Part shown: in pieces, positions 1-4,751 of the stretch | How the letters are laid out: each line of letters begins with the position of its first letter | How positions within the stretch are numbered: the stretch's first letter is position 1 | Source of the DNA: Desulfobacterales bacterium | Lineage (GTDB): Bacteria; Desulfobacterota; Desulfobacteria; Desulfobacterales; JAHEIW01 | DNA: 5,857 bases | Direction: 5' to 3' | NCBI GenBank assembly: GCA_030145015.1 | Contig: JAQYWI010000276.1 | Location: 1-5,857, forward strand | Translations under genes and position numbers: made by a program | Notes under the pieces: generated by a model | Told to the model about the DNA's origin: nothing | Seen by the model: the letters and a program-made list of their open reading frames with translations, nothing else | Database searches by the model: none

Positions 1-683
1 GTGGCAATCGGCAGCACATAATAGGCCACCGCCAGACCCATGGGCGACAATAGAAGTCCAAAAATATTGTGGCCGTAAAACCATAAAAGGATCGCATCCG
101 GGATACCCACCAGGGCACCGGTGTTGGGTTTCCAGATGACGTTGCCCAGGCAATAGGTGATGGATGTCAGCACCACCGCTGCGGCTGTGTACCAGATGGA
201 AACATATAAAATCGGCTCTTTACGCCGGAAGACGGTCATCAGGATGTTGATCGCCACCAGCGCAAAACTGATCACCACCATGATGTCCACAGACCATGGC
301 AATTCAGCATATTCGCGGCCCTGAGTGTGCCCGGTAGCAATTCCGATCATGCCGGCGGCCACCATAACATTCCAGAAGATGGCGCTGAACACCCCCAGTT
401 TGTGGCTGAAGAGCTCTGTGCGCAACAATCTGGGGAAGTAATAAAACGCCACCGCTAACAGGCCGGGAGTCACAAAACCGAACAGCACGGCATTGATGTG
501 CATCGGCCTTATGCGGCCGAAGTGGATATACTCGACATTGGCCAAAAAGTCCGGTGCAATCAGGTAACCCGCGCCGATCATTCCCATACTGGTTGCCGCG
601 GCAAACCAAAATGCGGATGTCAGCGTGAATGCCCTGGCTGTCGGGTTGTTTGATGGCACATTTTCGGTGATTTCAGTCGACAA
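1..683 (-). CDS. ccoN: cbb3-type cytochrome c oxidase subunit I (CcoN-like), N-terminal part; 3' end outside window
   Basis: This is the catalytic membrane subunit of a haem-copper oxygen reductase, which reduces O2 with electrons from c-type cytochromes. The visible 227 residues contain about six membrane segments (near 20-42, 60-82, 97-117, 130-151, 160-182, 196-224). In the RPMHINAVLFGF segment, His62 fits the low-spin haem ligand. GREYAELPW (122-130) is typical of cbb3 enzymes. WFYGHN (201-206) carries His205, the expected first CuB ligand. The YGHN context and the missing CuB-ligand-plus-tyrosine motif of A-type enzymes argue for the cbb3 (C) family. The active-site tyrosine on a later helix lies beyond the window. 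The start is a TTG, chosen because a strong AAGGAG lies 8 nt upstream and no ATG occurs before residue 33. It follows the ActA-type cytochrome gene, which suggests ACIII feeds this oxidase. Family assignment is firm; the subunit's full length and partner subunits are unseen. Confidence 0.9.
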   Translation of the reverse strand, partial: MSTEITENVPSNNPTARAFTLTSAFWFAAATSMGMIGAGYLIAPDFLANVEYIHFGRIRPMHINAVLFGFVTPGLLAVAFYYFPRLLRTELFSHKLGVFSAIFWNVMVAAGMIGIATGHTQGREYAELPWSVDIMVVISFALVAINILMTVFRRKEPILYVSIWYTAAAVVLTSITYCLGNVIWKPNTGALVGIPDAILLWFYGHNIFGLLLSPMGLAVAYYVLPIA

Positions 684-691
684 ATTGGGTT

Positions 692-697
692 CTCCTT
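692..697 (-). promoter_or_regulatory. Ribosome binding site fixing the TTG start of the ccoN-like gene
   Basis: On the minus strand AAGGAG sits 8 nt before the TTG codon at 683-681. It is the best Shine-Dalgarno match seen near any start here. It decides the start, since the next in-frame candidates are GTG at codon 9 and ATG at codon 33, inside the first membrane helix. The site lies just outside the heptamer repeat array (703-790), so it would stay single-stranded if the array folds. Confidence 0.75.
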
Positions 698-702
698 ATA
701 TC

Positions 703-790
703 GTGTTGCGTGTTGCGGGTTACGGGTTGCGAGTCTAATTTCTATCCGAATCTTCATCGCTCGCAACGCGTATCAAGCAACTCGCAACGA
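703..790. repeat. Inverted array of 7-nt repeats (GNGTTGC units / GCAACNC units)
   Basis: On the plus strand four consecutive heptamers of the form GNGTTGC (third unit GGGTTAC) run from 703 to 730, followed by GAGT. After a centre at about 735-758, the reverse complement runs back as exact heptamers from 763 to 790 (GCAACGC, GTATCAA, GCAACTC, GCAACGA). Aligning the arms unit by unit gives 24 matches in 32 positions. The third unit departs from the consensus in both arms, each ending in TAC, so the arms look related by more than composition. The array fills the gap between the ActA-type gene and the ccoN-like gene. It starts 1 nt after the cytochrome stop codon and leaves 19 nt before the TTG start. 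It would form an imperfect hairpin in the transcript. No function can be assigned. Confidence 0.8.
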
Positions 791-791
791 T

Positions 792-1304
792 CTAACTATG
801 GCATGCCAGCCAGCAGTCGAGGTTGGCATTTTTCTTTTGGTGACATTCGACGCACTCACCCATGCGCCAAATTTTTTGCGGCAGGCGCTGAAGTTCCTGC
901 ACCTGACCGTGACATTCCTGACAGGCGATTTTGCTGTTAATATGACGCTGGTGATTAAACAGCACGTGTTCGGCCACATAATTGACCTTTACCCAGGGCG
1001 TTGGCGTACCGGTGTTAAAGTATTCGTGTTCCTTTTTTATCCAGGGATGGTTGGCAATAATATATTTATGGCAGTGCAGGCATTTTTCCACCGCCGGGAT
1101 TCCGGGATGATTGGAATAGGCCACATAGGGATGACAGTACTGGCACTGGATCTGTTTGACGCCGCTGTGAACATTATGGCTGAACGGGATGGGCTGTTCC
1201 GGCCCGATACGGGCTTGCGGCGGGGTATAGAAAAATAAAATAAATGCCGCAATAAACAGACCGGTGCCCAGGGTTGTTAAAATGGCGATTGCATTTTTAC
1301 TCAA
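792..1304 (-). CDS. actA: Membrane-anchored pentahaem cytochrome c, ActA-type subunit of alternative complex III
   Basis: This 170-residue protein probably receives electrons from the iron-sulfur subunit of ACIII and passes them to an oxidase or soluble cytochrome on the outer face of the membrane. One N-terminal hydrophobic segment (about residues 5-27) acts as an uncleaved anchor. Haem motifs follow at 54-58 (CQYCH), 75-79 (CLHCH), 128-132 (CQECH), 151-155 (CVECH) and 164-169 (CWLACH). The last has three residues between the cysteines, an uncommon spacing, and ends one residue before the stop. PIPFSHNVHSG (38-48) and the FNHQRH (116-121) stretch before the third haem are typical of ActA, and several extra histidines could serve as distal ligands. 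The start is TTG: the in-frame TAA two codons upstream excludes a longer form, and GAGG lies 10 nt before it. ActA normally opens the operon; here it follows actF by 32 nt and precedes the oxidase gene. ActA identity is by motif recognition; 'cytochrome c3-family protein' is the cautious name. Confidence 0.85.
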   Translation of the reverse strand: MSKNAIAILTTLGTGLFIAAFILFFYTPPQARIGPEQPIPFSHNVHSGVKQIQCQYCHPYVAYSNHPGIPAVEKCLHCHKYIIANHPWIKKEHEYFNTGTPTPWVKVNYVAEHVLFNHQRHINSKIACQECHGQVQELQRLPQKIWRMGECVECHQKKNANLDCWLACHS

Positions 1305-1336
1305 TGGTTAAATACCTCGTTAAATAATCGTATCCT

Positions 1337-2557
1337 TTAACCCGACGGACCCGCTTCTGAAGTCCTGGAAAATTCCGGAAAACGCCTTAAAAAGAAGCTC
1401 ACCGCGATGACCATCAGTCCGAAAAAACCGACAGTGATCAATCCATCGGATACACTCACCGACAACGAATGAGCATCATGGCTCAGCGCGGGGGCCAGCA
1501 GCAGCAAGTGCTCAAACCAGAATCCGATGATAATTACGCTGCATAGAATCACCATGAATACCGGTTTAGATTTCACCTTTTTATTTAAAAGAATCACAAA
1601 CGGCATAATGAAACAGATCCCAAAAATGGTCCAGGCCAATGTGTTCCAGGGGACCATTACGGTGCGCTCAATCACATAATGGGTTTCTTCAGGTATATTG
1701 CCGTACCAGATGACCGTCAGCTGGACATAGAAGAAGTCGGCCCACAGCAGGCAAAATGCAAAAAACAGTTTGCCGATATCATGGAAATGGGATGGCTCCA
1801 AACCGGAGGCCTTCCCCTTTTTGATCCGGATTATCGCCGCCAGGATGATTAAGGCACCCAGTCCTACATAAAACGCTTTTACAAAGGTGTAACCCCCGAA
1901 AAGGGTCGATACCCAGTGGGGGTCCATGCTCATCACCAGATCATAACCGATCAGGCTCAGCACCAGCGTAAATGCCAGAATATAAAGCCCGGCCCAGATG
2001 GTCATTTTTTTCTTTACCTGTTCGGGGTTGCGGCCATTGCGGACCCAGCCCTTGTAAATCATTTTCTGAAATGCGCCCTGAGCTTGATTCGCGCCGGATC
2101 GAAGTTGCAGCGTATTGTAGAGATAGGCAAATCCAATTGCGTAGAGTACTATTAATCCGATGCAATCCCTGGTGAAAAGAAACGGGATATTGAGCCAGAC
2201 TTCCTTGCCATGAAGATCCGCATGCAGCCACGGAAAGATATGGGAGCGCCCCAAAAATAACAGCAGAAACAGCACAAATGAGAGCGGGAAAAAGGCCGCA
2301 AAGGATTCGGATAGAGCTGATAGCGGGCCACTCCAACGGGCTTTGGTCATCTGCATCACCGCTGAAAAGAGAACCGCTCCCTGGGCGATCGCAGACCACA
2401 GCAGAAAATTAATCAAATAGGCCTGCCAGGCTTTTTCAGGATGGGGGCTCAAGATGCCATAGATGAAAGCCGCCAGCCCGATAATGATCAGGACGATGGA
2501 TATCCAGCCCACCGATGATTTATTTGGCTTTGCTGAGTTTGTTTTGTCGGATGTCAT
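1337..2557 (-). CDS. actF: Alternative complex III quinol-site membrane subunit ActF (NrfD-like)
   Basis: This 406-residue integral membrane protein belongs to the NrfD/PsrC-type family and is one of the two large membrane subunits of ACIII. About ten hydrophobic helices can be placed (near 17-36, 45-69, 86-105, 125-148, 186-207, 218-244, 263-285, 305-324, 332-352, 369-390). AWQAYLINFLLWSAIAQG (43-60), SLIGYDLVMSMDPHWVSTLFGG (201-222) and the VIWYGNIPEET stretch (282-292) match ActF, not ActC. In the known complexes ActC holds the better supported quinol site, and ActF is thought to help in proton translocation. The ATG start is the first in frame, but no Shine-Dalgarno sequence precedes it; a four-codon ATG...TGA reading frame ends one base upstream. 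The first 15 residues are polar and rich in Lys, Asn and Ser. It follows actD across a 117-nt gap filled by the nonamer array, with no actE between them. Confidence 0.92.
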   Translation of the reverse strand: MTSDKTNSAKPNKSSVGWISIVLIIIGLAAFIYGILSPHPEKAWQAYLINFLLWSAIAQGAVLFSAVMQMTKARWSGPLSALSESFAAFFPLSFVLFLLLFLGRSHIFPWLHADLHGKEVWLNIPFLFTRDCIGLIVLYAIGFAYLYNTLQLRSGANQAQGAFQKMIYKGWVRNGRNPEQVKKKMTIWAGLYILAFTLVLSLIGYDLVMSMDPHWVSTLFGGYTFVKAFYVGLGALIILAAIIRIKKGKASGLEPSHFHDIGKLFFAFCLLWADFFYVQLTVIWYGNIPEETHYVIERTVMVPWNTLAWTIFGICFIMPFVILLNKKVKSKPVFMVILCSVIIIGFWFEHLLLLAPALSHDAHSLSVSVSDGLITVGFFGLMVIAVSFFLRRFPEFSRTSEAGPSG

Positions 2558-2580
2558 GTCAATTCGTCATAATCGTTAAA

Positions 2581-2669
2581 TTGGTTGAATTGATTAAATT
2601 GGTTTTATTGGTTGAAATACAGAAAATATGGCTAACCAATCGAACCAATGAAACCAATCAAACAAATAA
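2581..2669. repeat. Inverted array of 9-nt repeats (TTGGTTNNA units / AACCAATNA units)
   Basis: Four nonamers on the plus strand (TTGGTTGAA, TTGATTAAA, TTGGTTTTA, TTGGTTGAA) occupy 2581-2616. Four inverted nonamers (AACCAATCG, AACCAATGA, AACCAATCA, AACAAATAA) occupy 2634-2669 in strict register. Pairing arm 2581-2613 with 2634-2666 gives 25 matches in 33, with a loop of about 20 nt. The sequence is A+T-rich, unlike the flanking genes. A weaker ninth unit (ATCGTTAAA, 2572-2580) may extend the left arm. On the transcribed strand the array begins 5 nt after the actD stop codon and ends 23 nt before the actF ATG. The transcript could form a long, weak, interrupted stem next to an actF start that lacks a Shine-Dalgarno site. 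Function is unknown. Confidence 0.85.
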
Positions 2670-2674
2670 AACAC

Positions 2675-3181
2675 TTAATCGAAGATTTGTACTTCCCCTC
2701 CGTTTTGCTTAAAAAAATCTTTTAAACCATCCTGCTGTGTTGGTTCACACGCTGCCAGCACACCAAAGTGTTCACCCGAGCAGCGCGGGTCGTAATATTC
2801 CATTCCTTTATAGCTGGGCAATCGCGTCTGAGTGAGCAGGCCGATGATATTTCCAAAAACCGCAAAGAGGATGGTAAATTCAAATCCGACTATGAAAAAC
2901 GGAATCAGCGATATGATCGGCTTTCCGCTGACGATCAAATTCCACTGAATTGAACAAAATATGGCCAGGGCGAATCCGCTGATGAGTCCGAGTATTCCGC
3001 CGGCCAAGGTAAACCAGCCGACCTTGCTCTTTTTTAAGTCGAGCGCAGCCATAATCTTATGACTCGGAATCGGGCTGTGAACCCGCTGAAATTTGTAAGC
3101 GGTTTCTTTTAGAGCCGAGAGCGTTGAAACCACCTGGTCTTCATCTTTAAAAAGCCCCATAATGTATTTTTTACCCTGCAT
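2675..3181 (-). CDS. actD: Alternative complex III subunit ActD (DUF3341 family)
   Basis: This small membrane subunit of ACIII has 168 residues. It has a soluble N-terminal part (1-54) with the HSPIPSHKI motif (35-43), two membrane helices (about 55-78 and 90-117) joined by a short SGKP loop, and a soluble C-terminal domain (118-168). The DPRCSGEHFGV segment (131-141) is typical of the family. In known complexes ActD packs beside ActC and has no cofactor. The ATG at 3181 is chosen because GGAGG lies 5 nt upstream; in-frame ATG at 3193 and TTG at 3199 lack a comparable site. With this start the gene overlaps the end of actC by 11 nt, so the two are probably translationally coupled. The reading frame is intact. 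The nonamer repeat array follows the stop codon at once. Confidence 0.9.
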   Translation of the reverse strand: MQGKKYIMGLFKDEDQVVSTLSALKETAYKFQRVHSPIPSHKIMAALDLKKSKVGWFTLAGGILGLISGFALAIFCSIQWNLIVSGKPIISLIPFFIVGFEFTILFAVFGNIIGLLTQTRLPSYKGMEYYDPRCSGEHFGVLAACEPTQQDGLKDFFKQNGGEVQIFD

Positions 3182-4487
3182 GGCTGCCTCCATGTTCAAG
3201 GGTTTCTTTCATCTCTGTCATCGAGACCGACGGCAGATGCTTGGCAAACAACAGAAAGAAGAAGAAAAACAGGCAAAAACTGCCCAGCATAATGCCATAC
3301 TCGATCATTGTGGGCGCGTATAACCCCCATGCATGCGGTGAAAAGCCATGAGCCACGCCACCAACGATAATGACGAATCGTTCCCACCACATTCCAAAAT
3401 TGACAATCAGCGAAATAATAAAAAGGGCTGCGATGGTGGTCCTTATTTTTTTAAACAGGAACAGTAGCGGTGTCAGGGTGTTGCAAAATACCATGAAGTA
3501 AAAGCCCCAGCGGTAGTCACCAAATGCGCGCCAGCGAAATTGCTCGATTTCAACCGAATTCTGGCTGTACCAGGCAATGAAAAATTCGGTGGCGTAGGCA
3601 AAGCCGACAATCAAGCCGGTGAAAACGATGGTTTTGGCCACATTTTCCAGGACTTCTTTGGTAATGATTCTTTGATAGTTAAAAATTTTACGCAAAGGAA
3701 TCATGAGCGTCAGCACCATGGCCAGGCCGGAATGGATGGCACCGGCCACAAAGTAAGGCGCAAATATAGTGGTATGCCAGCCGGGCGCAATTCCCAGCGC
3801 AAAATCCCAGGACACGACACTGTGCACCGAGATCACCAGAGGTGTCGCCAGGGCGGCAAAAAACAGATAGCCGCGGGTATAATGACGCCACTGCTCGTGG
3901 GCGCCTGTCCATCCCAGCGCCAGGATGTTAAAGATTTTTTTACGGGTGCCCCGGGATCGATCTCTGACGGCAGCCAGATCCGGCAACAGTCCGGTGTACC
4001 AGAAAAGGCTGCTGACGGCCAGATAGGTACTGATGGCAATCACATCAAACATCAGCGGTGATAGAAAATTGGGCCACAGGAGTCGCTGACTGGGAATGGG
4101 CAGCATATAATAGACCTGCCAGACACGGCCCAGATGGATAAATGGAAAGAGTCCGGCGATGCAAACCGCAAAAACGGTCATGGTTTCAGCCGCGCGGGCA
4201 ATGGGATTGCGCCATCCGGCCCGAAACAGGTGTAAGATGGCTGAGATCAGCGTCCCCGAATGGGCAATTCCCACCCAGAAGACAAAGTTGATCAGATAGG
4301 TGCCCCAGCCCACCGGATTGTTTTGACCGCCGGCCCCAATGCCGACAAAAATCTGATAGGTCCAGCAAGCAGCGCCGACCAGCACACCTAAAAACAAAAC
4401 AGCTACGATTGCCCAGTAGTATCTTTTGGGCGTACTCAAGGTGTTCAGTACGGTTTGATCAATACTCGCGTAAGTGAGTTGGCTCAT
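3171..4487 (-). CDS. actC: Alternative complex III quinol-oxidising membrane subunit ActC (NrfD/PsrC-like)
   Basis: This 438-residue integral membrane protein is expected to bind and oxidise quinol and hand electrons to the iron-sulfur clusters of ActB. About ten helices are visible (near 23-46, 61-85, 99-118, 141-164, 205-225, 240-263, 282-302, 327-345, 349-367, 394-416). Family signatures are WVGIAHSGTLISAILHL (71-87), FPFIHLGR (114-121), the LLWPNFLSPLMFDVIAIST run (136-154), SVVSWDFALGIAPGWHTTIF (223-242) and the following PYFVAGAIHSG. Length and helix number are normal for ActC. The first in-frame ATG is used; only a weak GGA precedes it. The stop overlaps the actD start, and the actD ribosome site lies within its last codons. 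Upstream, a 264-nt gap with a composite repeat separates it from actB, although the two products must assemble together. Assignment is secure. Confidence 0.94.
   Translation of the reverse strand: MSQLTYASIDQTVLNTLSTPKRYYWAIVAVLFLGVLVGAACWTYQIFVGIGAGGQNNPVGWGTYLINFVFWVGIAHSGTLISAILHLFRAGWRNPIARAAETMTVFAVCIAGLFPFIHLGRVWQVYYMLPIPSQRLLWPNFLSPLMFDVIAISTYLAVSSLFWYTGLLPDLAAVRDRSRGTRKKIFNILALGWTGAHEQWRHYTRGYLFFAALATPLVISVHSVVSWDFALGIAPGWHTTIFAPYFVAGAIHSGLAMVLTLMIPLRKIFNYQRIITKEVLENVAKTIVFTGLIVGFAYATEFFIAWYSQNSVEIEQFRWRAFGDYRWGFYFMVFCNTLTPLLFLFKKIRTTIAALFIISLIVNFGMWWERFVIIVGGVAHGFSPHAWGLYAPTMIEYGIMLGSFCLFFFFFLLFAKHLPSVSMTEMKETLEHGGSHAG
3187..3191 (-). promoter_or_regulatory. Ribosome binding site inside the actC 3' end that sets the actD start
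   Basis: GGAGG on the minus strand lies 5 nt before the ATG at 3181-3179 and within the last codons of actC. It supports the shorter ActD over the ATG at 3193 or TTG at 3199, and points to coupled translation of the two subunits. Confidence 0.65.
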
Positions 4488-4523
4488 ATCAATGTTCCGA
4501 AGGTTGATTTACAAATTTATCAA

Positions 4524-4742
4524 TTAGATTTTTAGTCACGATCATTTCTTCTCGTGATGAGCCGATCGTTTCGCTGTTAGCGAAGCTAGAGGAGCACTCC
4601 GCGCAGTTCCTGCGCTGCGTTTGAGGAGCGCTTCGCTTGAGGCAAAATCTAAACTTTTTTTACATCCAACCTAAAGTTCCGCGAAGCGGGACGCTCCTCA
4701 AGGCCCCTAAAGCCGCTCCTCAAGTCTCGCTGACAGCGAGAC
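4524..4742. repeat. Composite inverted repeat: small hairpins with 3-nt loops and CGCTCCTCAA boxes
   Basis: This fills most of the 264-nt gap between actB and actC. On the plus strand TTAGATTTT (4524-4532) recurs inverted as AAAATCTAA (4644-4652). Hairpins with three-base loops lie at 4570-4584 (TTCGCT/AGCGAA), 4601-4615 (GCGCAG/CTGCGC), 4627-4637 (AGCG/CGCT), 4676-4692 (GTTCCGC/GCGGGAC, one G-T pair) and 4724-4742 (GTCTCGCT/AGCGAGAC). A further stem, TCACGA/TCGTGA, spans 4536-4557 with a longer loop. GAGGAGC occurs at 4589-4595 and 4623-4629; its inverse GCTCCTC occurs at 4693-4699 and 4715-4721. The 10-mer TTGAGGAGCG (4621-4630) is perfectly inverted at 4692-4701 and again at 4714-4723. So hairpin-plus-box units on the left face inverted units on the right. 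It resembles a REP-like or small non-autonomous palindromic element; no transposase or clear target duplication is seen. Function is unknown. Confidence 0.75.
4724..4742 (-). other. Perfect 8-bp stem-loop 9 nt after the actB stop codon
   Basis: GTCTCGCT and AGCGAGAC form a perfect stem around a 3-nt loop. It is the strongest single hairpin in the window and the first structure met by a transcript leaving actB. No U-run follows it on the minus strand, so it is not a classical intrinsic terminator. It could protect an actB mRNA 3' end or slow the polymerase; that is inference. Confidence 0.55.
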
Positions 4743-4751
4743 GCTCAGTAT

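Noticed and set aside
703..790. CRISPR array
   Set aside because: Units are 7 nt, contiguous and inverted about a centre; there are no repeat-spacer blocks. The same applies to the 9-nt array at 2581-2669.
798..1238. Plus-strand open frame of 146 codons opposite the pentahaem cytochrome
   Set aside because: The minus strand here encodes five haem motifs in one frame; the plus frame is the passive complement with no family match.
2515..2712. Plus-strand small protein with Thr-Asn repeats across the nonamer array
   Set aside because: The 9-nt period equals three codons, so it yields a repetitive peptide automatically; the frame begins inside actF antisense and ends inside actD antisense.
3182..3199. 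Longer ActD starting at TTG 3199 or ATG 3193
   Set aside because: GGAGG is placed correctly for the ATG at 3181; the longer forms would place it inside the coding region and have no good site of their own.
3540..4061. Plus-strand open frame of 173 codons opposite actC
   Set aside because: It is antisense to well conserved ActC helices, has no motif, and no ribosome site or neighbour supports it.
4624..4742. Intrinsic terminator after actB
   Set aside because: The hairpins on the minus strand are not followed by a U-run. The T-run at about 4655-4661 is on the plus strand, is not directly preceded by a stable stem, and would serve no known gene.
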